DNA of 22,500 bases from a virus, in the IMG/VR virus record IMGVR_UViG_3300030109_003790, positions 1 to 22,500 of that record. One strand, 5' to 3'. Both the position numbers and the translations under genes were made by a program. The notes below the pieces were generated by a model. It was not told the origin of the DNA. It saw only the letters and a program-made list of their open reading frames with translations, and did no database searches. Numbering within the stretch: the stretch's first letter is position 1; each line of letters begins with the position of its first letter. This document shows, one piece after another, positions 11,391-20,416 of the stretch.

Positions 11391-13735
11391 ATTGGATGAA
11401 CATTCTTAAAGGAGCCATGTGGGATGAATTTACCTACAAGGTTAAGAATGATATGTTTCCAACTGATTTGAAAGAATACGTTTTGTATAGTAAATTAATG
11501 AGAGATAATAAAAAAACCGTTGATTGGTATTTGGAAAAAGGTAAATCCGCAGCCTCCCAAGAAAAGAAAAAACTTTTTAGATTAATCCTTGGGGAAATGC
11601 GTAGGGAAAATAATTTTAATTATTGGATGACAGACCAAGAAGATAAAATGTTAAAGCAGAGCAAAACTTGGCCTTATCCTTTTACTGAATCCCAGTGGTG
11701 GGGTATATTTGATACCGATGAAAACACCCAAAAATTTATTAAAGAGTATGAACAAAATAAGAATTTAAAACCTAGAGCCGGAACATTAAGTGAAGCCGCT
11801 ATATTCTTAAACAGGTCAAAAAATAACTTATTTGGTTTAATGAGAAAAGTTGGTGGGTATGATGGTAGAACATATAGAGAAAAGGTAAAGGAGTGGGAAC
11901 CTAGATATGAACTTTTAAAACCAATTATGGATGCTATTATTGAAAGAGATGAAAAAGGAGATATTATTCGGCAAAAGAATTTCGATAGATTTGAAAATCG
12001 AATCCTTAATATTTTAAATAAAGATACTTTAGATATGGATGATTGGGAAGATTTAGAAAGTATTTTATCTAGTAGATATACTGATAAAAGAAACAGGATA
12101 AATAAGAATAATTTACGTAAACTTGCTGATAAACTTGGTGATGAATATATCTTAAAACATAAAAATAATTTACCTCAGCAGACTGATGAGAAACCCTTTG
12201 AATATACTTATATGTTAATGGATGTTAAAGGATTTAGGTCGGAAGAAGAAGAAGGTACTTATGCTTCTTTTTTTGATGACGAGTATGATGTTGTAACTCC
12301 GGTCACACTAGAACAAGCAAAAAAATATTTAGATAAATATAGTTCAATAAGAAAAAAATCAGTTGGTGATGAAACCTACTCTTATGATATTATGAGATTA
12401 AGAGGTGAAGATAATCAAATTTTACTATATAGATTAGGAAAAGTTACCGGAGGAAAGAAACTTTGGTTGTCTAAAATATTTAGAGAGATATTAGATATTA
12501 ATGCTAACTTAAATGAACATGACCAATGGAAATTTTTAAAGGATAAAGTTAATAGGGAATTTAAATTTAATTCTGAAAAATTAAAAGATGTATATTTAAA
12601 CGAGTCATATCGTTTATCTGAATCCGGTAAATCTAATCCAAATATTGAGATTATGCCAATTGGCGAAAATATGAGTAGAGAGAAATACAAAGATGCACTA
12701 AAACGTAGAATAGGTTCTGATGAAGATAGTGGCAATAAGTGGAGAAATTATCTTGAAAGTAGAACAAGTGATATTCAAGCGATTATGGATTCTACTCCAA
12801 AAGTGTTCGTTGATTTTATAATTAAAATGCACGAAGAGTTGAAAGGGGGTTCGCAATCCGAAGATTTCAAAGAGGGTTTAATAGAGGTACTAGGCCCAGA
12901 AGATGCTGAAGAATATATTAATCTTGTTTTAGAAAAAGACTTCAGGCCCACGGTTGGTTTTAGGCAGAAGGGTAGCGGAGCAAGAGGGGCAAGTGGAGAA
13001 ACGATTGCTATTTTTGAGAGGCTTGAGCCGGAACAGTTTTCTGGAAATAAGTATTATCCTATCATTAAGTTTATTGACACCGCTTACAGTGTATTTTATG
13101 AAGGAAACGATGAAGATGGTTGGTCTGATTTAGAATTTGAATGGGAACAATTTAAAGATAATTATAAAGAAAAAGATTTATCAGTAGAATTAGAACAATT
13201 AGGTTCTGTCCAATCTCCGTTTGAAGAACTTACAGAAAAATTTAGCAAAGATACCACTAAATTAATTGCTGAATATATTTACCTATTATATTCTAAAAAA
13301 ACTTTTTTAGAAAGACTAGTTGGTTCTGGAACTAAAATGAAAAAAGATATGTCATTTAGTGATTATACTATGGCTGAGTTTATACGAGTATTTTTTGCCG
13401 CCGAAGAATCTTTTTCTGAAACTAATGATATATTAATGGCTATTCAAAAAATAGATACTATTATTCAAAAGGCCTCAAATGAAGAATCTGAAAGAATGGG
13501 TTATTTATTTAATACTCTCGATGAAGGTAGAATTCCACTTGGTAATGAGATAACTGGTTTAGAAGATGCACTTGTTAAATCTATTACTAAAATAAAAAAA
13601 GGTTTGTCTGATAAAGTAGAAATCAATTTAAAAAGAATTGTTAAAAATAAACGAAAATTAAAGAATGAAATTCCTTGGATGTTGGAAGAATTATTAAGAG
13701 AAGATTTTATTAAAGTTAAAGGTGAAGAAGTATGA
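11387..13735 (+). CDS. Very large tagged protein of unknown function, 782 aa
   Basis: Starts M-N-W-M-N-I-L-K-G. The sequence is hydrophilic, rich in Lys, Glu, Asp, Asn and Leu, and seems mostly alpha-helical, with no signal peptide or membrane segment. A Ser/Gly-rich turn lies at about 527-541 (G-S-G-A-R-G-A-S-G). No catalytic motif or family was recognised, and it does not show the long hydrophobic repeats of a typical tape-measure protein. It overlaps the 823-aa gene by four bases (ATGA), so the two giant proteins are coupled and may form a pair. A structural or ejected virion protein is possible; this is inference from place and tag. Confidence 0.75.
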   Translation: MNWMNILKGAMWDEFTYKVKNDMFPTDLKEYVLYSKLMRDNKKTVDWYLEKGKSAASQEKKKLFRLILGEMRRENNFNYWMTDQEDKMLKQSKTWPYPFTESQWWGIFDTDENTQKFIKEYEQNKNLKPRAGTLSEAAIFLNRSKNNLFGLMRKVGGYDGRTYREKVKEWEPRYELLKPIMDAIIERDEKGDIIRQKNFDRFENRILNILNKDTLDMDDWEDLESILSSRYTDKRNRINKNNLRKLADKLGDEYILKHKNNLPQQTDEKPFEYTYMLMDVKGFRSEEEEGTYASFFDDEYDVVTPVTLEQAKKYLDKYSSIRKKSVGDETYSYDIMRLRGEDNQILLYRLGKVTGGKKLWLSKIFREILDINANLNEHDQWKFLKDKVNREFKFNSEKLKDVYLNESYRLSESGKSNPNIEIMPIGENMSREKYKDALKRRIGSDEDSGNKWRNYLESRTSDIQAIMDSTPKVFVDFIIKMHEELKGGSQSEDFKEGLIEVLGPEDAEEYINLVLEKDFRPTVGFRQKGSGARGASGETIAIFERLEPEQFSGNKYYPIIKFIDTAYSVFYEGNDEDGWSDLEFEWEQFKDNYKEKDLSVELEQLGSVQSPFEELTEKFSKDTTKLIAEYIYLLYSKKTFLERLVGSGTKMKKDMSFSDYTMAEFIRVFFAAEESFSETNDILMAIQKIDTIIQKASNEESERMGYLFNTLDEGRIPLGNEITGLEDALVKSITKIKKGLSDKVEINLKRIVKNKRKLKNEIPWMLEELLREDFIKVKGEEV

Positions 13736-16203
13736 TTGATGATAGTACTAAAGAAGAAATTATTAAGGATATACTTCAGTATATCCATCAGGGCGGTTCT
13801 CTTGCAGAGGGTATTAAACAACAGCAAGAGAAACATAATAGTAAATTTGAAGACCCGACAACAGGGGTAGTCAAAAGATTTTGGAAAGGTGTCCGTAAAG
13901 AAGTTAGTAAGAAAATGAAGGGTTCAGATAAAGATGTTCAAGATAAAGCATTAAAGGCTGCTACTAGTGCAGTTAGAAACTTTTTAACTGGGATTAAATT
14001 TAAGGGTAAATTTATACGAACAAGAATTTTAGATACCTTGCCACAAATTACTGAAGACTCTAAACACAGGCTTTCAATCACTGATAAATTTAATAAGGAT
14101 ATGGATAACTTTGAGAAAGAAATGGAAGCAATATTACCTTTGTTAGAAAGAGCAGGTAAGCGTAATTTATACCCTGTGTTAGAGCGAATATTTAATGAGA
14201 TTTCTATTCAAATTTTTAATACACCTGATTCTGAAGAGTTAGAAAAACTTAACATGATGGTTGAAGATTTCTATAAAGAATTAGGTGAAGTAGATTTAAA
14301 GAAAGCAAATGATAGAGAAAGAATGTATATGTTTTGGGAAAGAGTTCAAGACAAATATCCCGAGTTAGTTACTGCTGTTAATAATTTAAAGGATGTTCTT
14401 GAAGACCAAAGACCCGATGATAAAGAGTATCAAGATTTAGTTGCAGAATTAGAAGTTCCCCCTCCTTATATCAAAAAGATTGGAATAGTTGAAAAACAAT
14501 TTTCTACTCATGTTGAGAGAATTATTGATTTAATTTCTAGATTAGGTGCTAAGCGACCTGCTAGAACCACATATTCTCGGCAAAGTATTAGAACTAAAGA
14601 TGGTAAATTACAGCCGGAATTATCTCAAAGAGTGCCTGAAAAAGCCCCCGGCGGTTCTAGGGATGAAAGAGTTTTTGAAGGAGATGTTGAAGGAACAGTA
14701 CCAACCTTTGCTACTACATTAAAATTAGACCCAATTTTATGGCACAATATTAGTCAAGAATTACAAGAATTACCTGTTGGTATGGGTGAGGACTTAGAAG
14801 ATATTTTAACAGAGTTAGGTATTATTAGAGAAGCCTTGCCAGAAGGCGACCAAAAGAGATTAATAGAAGATTTGATTGAAGAGTTGAAGGAATCTGTTAA
14901 GGATATTCCTGAAGCAATTATGTTCTTACCTATTACATATTGGTTAAGGGAATTTGATTCGGGAGTAATAGAGGAAATTAATGAAATTACTACTAAAACA
15001 GGTAAGTTCTTTGCTGTTCTTAATAGACTGTTTTTAGAAAGTGGAAAATTACCAATTACTATGAGTCCTAAAGTCGGTGGACCGCAGCGAGGTGCAGCCG
15101 GTGGTTCTATTCAAGTTAGTGGTAAAGATGACCCTCAAGGATTTAGAAGACCCAGAACTCAAGGCACTCCAAGTGAAATACCTTCTGAAAAATTAGAAGA
15201 ATATGTTTCTGAAGTTAAGGAAGAGTTTGACAAATTAAAGGAATTATTGAATGCTTATTATTTCCAGCCTTTAAGTAAAGGTAAATTTGTTGATGAAAAA
15301 CCTGAGTTTGTAGATAAGGGTGGTGTTGATTTTGGTGAGGAATTTGACCCCGATGCTACAACTCAAGAAGGTAGATACCCATACAGGGCTATGGAATTAA
15401 ATTTCGGCACTAGTGCTAAGGCAAAAACTTTACAGAATATGCTAAGAGCATTGGATGATAACTTCTTTGACACTGAATTATTGGAAGATTTAATTAATTA
15501 TTTGCAACTCTTAAAGGGAGGATTTAGTTCTGTTGAGGGTTGGGAAAACTATGTTAGGGAGATTCAATTAGGTATTACTAATGTCTTAGATGAGTTAATG
15601 CCAGATTTTGCAGAAGAGCATAGAATTTGGGGTGCTGGTAAGATTGGTGAGGCAATTTTAGCGCATCAAGATAAAAAACTTCTCTCCGAGTTAAAGTATT
15701 TTAATAAGCCTTTAGATGAGTATTATCAAAAATATCTTGAAATGGGAGATAAGGATTTACCATTAACTAATTTACGAAGTATTTTACAATCACCTGATTT
15801 CCAGAATTTACTTAGAGAGGAACAAGAAAATTCATCAAAGGAAGATTTTGACGCACTTGATAAGAGTATTGATAAGATTATGGATTTGACTGAACCTAAA
15901 AAGGAACAGGGTGTTAAGGAACAAATTGATATTCAGGAAAGTAGAATTGGTAAATCATTATTAACTGTTCATGATTATATTAATAAGATGAATGGGCTTC
16001 CTATTTATTATGGTAAATTAGATGTTGAGGATGTGGATGATGTTGATTATCTAATTAATAAGATAGAGAAAGAAGATAAATTGGAAATTAATTGTGTAGA
16101 AATTACAGGAATTGTGAATTCTATTGATTCCCATAGTAATATTTCTAAATCTTTTGGTGTAACAGAAAAAATTGTTTACAAGATTAAGGGGTTGTGTAGA
16201 TGA
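13732..16203 (+). CDS. Very large untagged protein of unknown function, 823 aa
   Basis: Starts M-I-D-D-S-T-K-E-E-I-I-K, without the tag. The protein is hydrophilic, acidic and helical, with several proline/glycine-rich disordered breaks (about 270-315, 443-485 and 525-550) separating helical blocks of roughly 130-200 residues. The last 70 residues (from I-G-K-S-L-L-T-V-H-D-Y) form a more compact alpha/beta part. It starts in an ATGA overlap with the 782-aa gene and ends in an ATGA overlap with a tagged 80-aa gene. Scaffold-, tape- or internal-protein roles are all possible; no family was recognised. Confidence 0.75.
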   Translation: MIDDSTKEEIIKDILQYIHQGGSLAEGIKQQQEKHNSKFEDPTTGVVKRFWKGVRKEVSKKMKGSDKDVQDKALKAATSAVRNFLTGIKFKGKFIRTRILDTLPQITEDSKHRLSITDKFNKDMDNFEKEMEAILPLLERAGKRNLYPVLERIFNEISIQIFNTPDSEELEKLNMMVEDFYKELGEVDLKKANDRERMYMFWERVQDKYPELVTAVNNLKDVLEDQRPDDKEYQDLVAELEVPPPYIKKIGIVEKQFSTHVERIIDLISRLGAKRPARTTYSRQSIRTKDGKLQPELSQRVPEKAPGGSRDERVFEGDVEGTVPTFATTLKLDPILWHNISQELQELPVGMGEDLEDILTELGIIREALPEGDQKRLIEDLIEELKESVKDIPEAIMFLPITYWLREFDSGVIEEINEITTKTGKFFAVLNRLFLESGKLPITMSPKVGGPQRGAAGGSIQVSGKDDPQGFRRPRTQGTPSEIPSEKLEEYVSEVKEEFDKLKELLNAYYFQPLSKGKFVDEKPEFVDKGGVDFGEEFDPDATTQEGRYPYRAMELNFGTSAKAKTLQNMLRALDDNFFDTELLEDLINYLQLLKGGFSSVEGWENYVREIQLGITNVLDELMPDFAEEHRIWGAGKIGEAILAHQDKKLLSELKYFNKPLDEYYQKYLEMGDKDLPLTNLRSILQSPDFQNLLREEQENSSKEDFDALDKSIDKIMDLTEPKKEQGVKEQIDIQESRIGKSLLTVHDYINKMNGLPIYYGKLDVEDVDDVDYLINKIEKEDKLEINCVEITGIVNSIDSHSNISKSFGVTEKIVYKIKGLCR

Positions 16204-16442
16204 GTTGGAAATCAATACTAAAAATGTCTTCTAACATTGAGTGGTTAATTGAGCAATTAGATGATAATGAAGTAGTAGAGATTTCTGGGACTACTGATGC
16301 TAATGAAATAGAAGTAATATTAGAAATTCCAATAGACCCTAGATTTATTGAATGGATGAGTAAAACATATAAGATTGATTTAATAAGTTCTGAAAGAAGG
16401 GGAACTAGAAATAAATATAAGATTGAAGCACTAGGAGCGTGA
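16200..16442 (+). CDS. Tagged late protein, 80 aa
   Basis: Starts M-S-W-K-S-I-L-K-M. The rest reads like a small alpha/beta domain: helix (N-I-E-W-L-I-E-Q-L), strand (E-V-V-E-I-S-G), strand (I-E-V-I-L-E-I-P), helix (P-R-F-I-E-W-M-S-K) and strand. The Ile/Val-Glu alternation suggests an edge-packed sheet. It overlaps the 823-aa gene by four bases and the next gene follows after four bases. No family recognised. Confidence 0.75.
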   Translation: MSWKSILKMSSNIEWLIEQLDDNEVVEISGTTDANEIEVILEIPIDPRFIEWMSKTYKIDLISSERRGTRNKYKIEALGA

Positions 16443-16446
16443 AAAA

Positions 16447-17607
16447 ATGACATGGAAATATATATTAAAAAATACAGCAGGTTCTGGTCCTGAAGATATG
16501 GGTGGGATATTTACTATTGATATGTTTAAAAATAGTAATTGGGTTAATGCTTTAGAGCAATTATTATCATTATCAATTAAGGATGCTGAAATGGGAGAGG
16601 TTCAAAGTTTTAAAAAGGTAACTGATGATGCAATTAATTATGGGCTTGAATACTATGTTGACTTGTTTAATACTTTAATGCAATTTACTGATTATGGTAA
16701 AGATGTGTTAGATGCTTCTGAAGATTATGGCCAATCCACTCGAAGATTTGCAGGAGAAAAAGAAATATCTGAGCCTAAAGCCGGAGATAAAGGTAGAGGC
16801 ATGACGCCTAAAAGATTAGAATATCTTACTAATTCTATTAGTAAATCTGTTGAGTCGAATGTCACCAAGTTAATTCGGGATATACAAAATAAAATAGATA
16901 GATTTCACGCCAAGGGTGGAGAATTAGAAGAAAGTGATGAGAAGGTGGATTTATCAGAAGGACTCACTGAAGAAATGGTAAATCAAACTTGGGACCAATT
17001 GACAGCAGGAAATTATGTAGATGGGCTATTATTAGAGGGAACTGATGATATTGCTGAAGCATTTACAGAATCCGGGTTTAAAGTTAGTACTGTGGATATG
17101 AAAACTGTTGCTAATCAAATGAAAGATAAAGAGAGTACAAAAAAGTTTTTGACTCATGTTTCTATTATTTTAGAAAGTAAAATTATTCAAGGTATGGGTG
17201 CAAGAAGTCCTGAAGAGATAGATAGGAAACTTAAAGACCTTTTAACCGAAGAAGAGATTAAATGGTTTAAAGATAATGCTGTACGAGTTTCAGAAAATTT
17301 AGGCCCGTTGGGTACTATTGATGAGACAGTATATCCAGAAGTAGATAGATTTGGTATTCCTAAAATTAGACAAGTTAACCCAGAAACAGGTGAAGAGTAT
17401 TTTATTCCTAAAGATATTGGAGAAATTAGTGACCCTGATTTTGACCCTGCTGAAGAAAGTGAAGATAGACCTGCACCCGAAGTTCAAGAATATGACCCTG
17501 AATCAGGAAGAATGAGAACACCTGCGGAATGGCGACAATTTCAAGATAAATTTGCATCGGAAGATTCTAATGATATAACTTGGTTTAGCATATTGAAAGA
17601 AGAGTGA
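16447..17607 (+). CDS. Late protein tagged at both ends, 386 aa
   Basis: The only protein here with tags at both termini: M-T-W-K-Y-I-L-K at residues 1-8 and T-W-F-S-I-L-K-E-E at 378-386, the very end. Between them are a helical domain (about 25-170), a second helical part (about 180-275) and an acidic, proline-rich tail from about 285 to 370 with D-P-D-F-D-P-A-E-E-S-E-D. A V-Y-P-E-V-D-R-F-G-I-P turn precedes it. The disordered tail places the C-terminal tag on a long tether. SD GGAGCGTGA precedes the ATG. No family recognised; a bridging or scaffold role would fit. Confidence 0.75.
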   Translation: MTWKYILKNTAGSGPEDMGGIFTIDMFKNSNWVNALEQLLSLSIKDAEMGEVQSFKKVTDDAINYGLEYYVDLFNTLMQFTDYGKDVLDASEDYGQSTRRFAGEKEISEPKAGDKGRGMTPKRLEYLTNSISKSVESNVTKLIRDIQNKIDRFHAKGGELEESDEKVDLSEGLTEEMVNQTWDQLTAGNYVDGLLLEGTDDIAEAFTESGFKVSTVDMKTVANQMKDKESTKKFLTHVSIILESKIIQGMGARSPEEIDRKLKDLLTEEEIKWFKDNAVRVSENLGPLGTIDETVYPEVDRFGIPKIRQVNPETGEEYFIPKDIGEISDPDFDPAEESEDRPAPEVQEYDPESGRMRTPAEWRQFQDKFASEDSNDITWFSILKEE

Positions 17608-17611
17608 TTTT

Positions 17612-18838
17612 ATGGACGAATCTGAAGGTATTCATGGCCCGGTTAGTGAGCAAGTAATTGCTTCATTATTCGAGAAACATCATGGGCCTAATGTGTACAA
17701 TATGAGGGAAGGTAGAATTCCTAGTTGGTACACAGATAACATGCAATATTTTTATGAAATTTATAAGGGTAAAATATTAAGCACTCTTGGATATATTGAT
17801 AAACTAACTTACTATATTTTGGGTGGAGCATTTGTTTATAGTAAATGGAAAAGCGATTCTGGTTATTTTGGTAAACCTCTTAATAAATTAATGGGGTTAA
17901 GAGAAACTAAACTAAAAAGGGATTTGCCTAAAATAGCAGGATTTAAATATACTGGACCGGTTACTCCTGATAGAAACCAAGAAACGTATGTCGAGATGAT
18001 GAGTCAATATTACGATATAGACCCTGTTGATACTAAAGGTATTCCTGAAGATATGGTTGATAATTTTAGTAACAGATACCCAAATGCTTGGGGAGTTAGA
18101 ATAAATGGTGATTCAGATAGTTTGGAAAGAATGGCTAAAGGTCTTTCTGATTGGTTTTCTAGTAGTTGGTGGGATGTAGTTAAGGTGCAAGTGTTAGATA
18201 CTAGTACGGGAATACAGTCTATTAATGAACCTATGATAGAGGATAAGGATTGTTATAACAAATTGATGCAAAAGATGGAAAGTTGGTTATTTAATCCAAA
18301 ACTAGTATCTTTAGAAATAACTGAAACTTATTTAGATAATGTTGTAGAGTTTAGTCATCCTAGTCGAGCAAAACCGGGTGATGTTAAACAGCGTAATAGT
18401 GAACATAGGAAGCGAGGAAGAATTATTGAAGACTATTCTTCAAACGAAATGAAATACCCCTTTAAACCCAGGGATGTTGAATTAGAATTTTATGGTGTGA
18501 TTTTTGAACAAAACTGGGATACAAGAGAGTATGAACAAATATCAGAAGAGGATGCTTGTACAATTTTAGAAATATTTGATTTGTTAAAATCTGCTAACAA
18601 CTCGACTGAGGGAACTTTGAATGGCTTAAAATACAATTATTATCATTATTCTAGAGCCCCTGTTAGAACTAAAAAGGGCATTGAAGAATCGCGCGAATTA
18701 GTTATTGAACGTGAATTAGGCACAAAATATAAAAGGTCGCAACCTTTATTAGATTTAGATACACGCTTAATTTTTAATTATGGTGTTATTATTAATCTTG
18801 GTGAAGTTATTAGAAGTTTAGATTTCCTTAAGTGGTGA
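17612..18838 (+). CDS. Two-domain late protein with an internal extended tag, 408 aa
   Basis: Starts M-D-E-S-E-G-I-H, untagged. Residues 1-180 form an aromatic, helical first domain. Residues 185-191 read S-W-W-D-V-V-K, followed at once by V-Q-V-L-D-T-S-T and S-I-N-E-P-M (to about 210), then E-D-K-D-C. This is the same long block found at the N termini of the five following paralogues. The second domain (210-408) is different from theirs. The protein looks like an untagged domain fused in front of a member of the extended-tag family. SD GAGTGAT lies upstream of the ATG. Function unknown. Confidence 0.75.
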   Translation: MDESEGIHGPVSEQVIASLFEKHHGPNVYNMREGRIPSWYTDNMQYFYEIYKGKILSTLGYIDKLTYYILGGAFVYSKWKSDSGYFGKPLNKLMGLRETKLKRDLPKIAGFKYTGPVTPDRNQETYVEMMSQYYDIDPVDTKGIPEDMVDNFSNRYPNAWGVRINGDSDSLERMAKGLSDWFSSSWWDVVKVQVLDTSTGIQSINEPMIEDKDCYNKLMQKMESWLFNPKLVSLEITETYLDNVVEFSHPSRAKPGDVKQRNSEHRKRGRIIEDYSSNEMKYPFKPRDVELEFYGVIFEQNWDTREYEQISEEDACTILEIFDLLKSANNSTEGTLNGLKYNYYHYSRAPVRTKKGIEESRELVIERELGTKYKRSQPLLDLDTRLIFNYGVIINLGEVIRSLDFLKW

Positions 18839-18843
18839 TTGTT

Positions 18844-19347
18844 ATGGGTTGGGAAGATATACTAAAGGTTCAGATTCTTGATACAAGTACAGGACTAAGT
18901 TCAATTAATGAACCGATGATTGATGAAGATAAAGAAAAATGTTGCTTGAAGGCATATGAAAATTTTGTAACACTTTTATGTTTTTATGCTACAAAGGATG
19001 AAAATAATATAGGATATATAAAATCAAGATTAAGCGGAACTGATGAAGATTGGGATAATTACATTAACCACATTATTCAAGGTAGTCGAGCGACACTTGA
19101 TGTATTAGCAGAAGATATGGGAATAGGTATTATAGATGGGGAAAAATTATGTACAAATAGTAATGCTCCTAATTTTGATGCTAATCTTTGCGATAAATTA
19201 GAGCAAGTTATGGAAGATGCTAAAGAGTATTTTTGGGGTGTGTTTGATAAATTTCAAAATAATACAGTTCCCGGTGCTACTGCCTATGACATTTTTGATA
19301 TAATTAAAATTATATTTAAAGAATGGGAGGATTGTGAAAATGCTTGA
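18844..19347 (+). CDS. Extended-tag cysteine protein 1, 167 aa
   Basis: Longest of the five paralogues. It starts M-G-W-E-D-I-L-K, followed by V-Q-I-L-D-T-S-T and S-S-I-N-E-P-M, then an acidic run and a C-C pair at about 36-37. The middle has additional Cys (E-K-L-C and N-L-C-D-K-L) and helices; the end is E-W-E-D-C-E-N-A. Four conserved Cys positions could bind zinc or form disulfides. The ATG at 18844 follows SD GGTGA at 18834-18838; the frame opening at 18832 is rejected because it would bury the tag. The W-E-D-C codons contain the SD of the next gene. Confidence 0.75.
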   Translation: MGWEDILKVQILDTSTGLSSINEPMIDEDKEKCCLKAYENFVTLLCFYATKDENNIGYIKSRLSGTDEDWDNYINHIIQGSRATLDVLAEDMGIGIIDGEKLCTNSNAPNFDANLCDKLEQVMEDAKEYFWGVFDKFQNNTVPGATAYDIFDIIKIIFKEWEDCENA

Positions 19348-19684
19348 TTGGAAAGAGATTCTTAAGGTTCAGGTATTAGATACCTCTACAAGTTTATCTA
19401 CTATTAACGAACCTATGTTAGATGACGATAATAACTGTTGTGATGAATTAAAGGAAAGATTAATTGACTGGTGGAAAGAATGGGTCGATTTGGGTGATAA
19501 ATTTACATATCGAGATGATATGGATATGTTTGAACAACATACATTGTGGATAAGGAAAAAGACTTGTGATGAACTTTTAGATTGGTTTGAAAGTGAAATT
19601 AGAGATGGGGATAAAAATATTATAGGTTATATGTATCTTGTAGAAACATTTATGAAATATGAAGATTGTCTTTTGGGTGAGTAA
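19340..19684 (+). CDS. Extended-tag cysteine protein 2, 114 aa
   Basis: Starts M-L-D-W-K-E-I-L-K, followed by V-Q-V-L-D-T-S-T and S-T-I-N-E-P-M. An acidic D-D-D-N-N leads to the C-C pair. The middle holds a Trp-rich helix (W-W-K-E-W) and T-C-D-E-L-L-D-W-F. It ends K-Y-E-D-C-L-L-G-E: the Cys anchor is kept although here the codons do not supply the next SD (a GGGTGAG further on does). A GTG start at 19334 is possible but less likely. Starts inside the end of gene 1. Confidence 0.75.
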   Translation: MLDWKEILKVQVLDTSTSLSTINEPMLDDDNNCCDELKERLIDWWKEWVDLGDKFTYRDDMDMFEQHTLWIRKKTCDELLDWFESEIRDGDKNIIGYMYLVETFMKYEDCLLGE

Positions 19685-19685
19685 T

Positions 19686-20018
19686 ATGTGGCAAGATATT
19701 TTAAAAGTTCAGGTATTAGATACTACTAGTAGTTTATCTAGTATAAATGAGCCTATGATGGAAGATAAAGATTGTTGCGAATTAGCGCGTGAGAAATTTC
19801 TTGAAGAACAAGCAAATTATTATGACGATAAAATATATATTGATTATATTGAAGAAATACTTGGTCTTACGAATTGTAAAACATTTAGAGAAATATTGCA
19901 AGATGTGAAAAATAGCAATCAAGCCCCGCATCTTGGCGGGCGATATAGAAAAGAACAACCAAAATCAAGTATACCGTATCTCAATACACTTCGTTTTTGG
20001 GAGGAATGTGAGAAATGA
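19686..20018 (+). CDS. Extended-tag cysteine protein 3, 110 aa
   Basis: Starts M-W-Q-D-I-L-K, the shortest lead-in to the tag: Trp is residue 2. It is followed by V-Q-V-L-D-T-T and S-S-I-N-E-P-M, then E-D-K-D-C-C. The middle contains N-C-K-T-F-R-E-I-L-Q and a Gly/Arg/Lys-rich loop (G-G-R-Y-R-K); it ends F-W-E-E-C-E-K. The longer frame from 19659 would start inside gene 2 and bury the tag, so the ATG at 19686 is chosen. An ATGA overlap links it to gene 4. Confidence 0.75.
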   Translation: MWQDILKVQVLDTTSSLSSINEPMMEDKDCCELAREKFLEEQANYYDDKIYIDYIEEILGLTNCKTFREILQDVKNSNQAPHLGGRYRKEQPKSSIPYLNTLRFWEECEK

Positions 20019-20416
20019 ATTGGGAAGATATTTTAAAAGTCCAAGTCTTAGATACTACCACTAGTTTATCTAGTATAAATGAGCCTATGATGGAAGATAA
20101 GAATTGTTGTGAAGAGGCAAAAGAGGAATGGATAGCAATAGTAAGACAGGATATTGGTCAATATGAGGGTTATGATATTCCGCCCGGAGGTTATTTGCCG
20201 GGCGAAACATTAGAAAATACAAGCATTATTTATCGTTATGAAAATATGTCCTGTGAAGAATTAAGAGGGATATTGGAAGATATTAGTGGTAAAAAACCCG
20301 GTCGTCTGTATAATATTCACTATACTCAAAGGAAGAAAGATTTCGGTATTCCTACTATGCTTCATCGGCGTGGTAAAGATTTATTGACAGGTTGGGAGGA
20401 GTGTGAAAATGAGTAA
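20015..20416 (+). CDS. Extended-tag cysteine protein 4, 133 aa
   Basis: Starts M-N-W-E-D-I-L-K, followed by V-Q-V-L-D-T-T-T and S-S-I-N-E-P-M, then E-D-K-N-C-C. Its DNA over the tag is close to that of gene 3, so these two probably duplicated most recently. The middle has a Pro/Gly-rich stretch (I-P-P-G-G-Y-L-P-G) and M-S-C-E-E-L-R-G-I-L-E-D-I. It ends G-W-E-E-C-E-N-E, whose codons contain the GGGAGG SD for gene 5. Function unknown. Confidence 0.75.
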   Translation: MNWEDILKVQVLDTTTSLSSINEPMMEDKNCCEEAKEEWIAIVRQDIGQYEGYDIPPGGYLPGETLENTSIIYRYENMSCEELRGILEDISGKKPGRLYNIHYTQRKKDFGIPTMLHRRGKDLLTGWEECENE

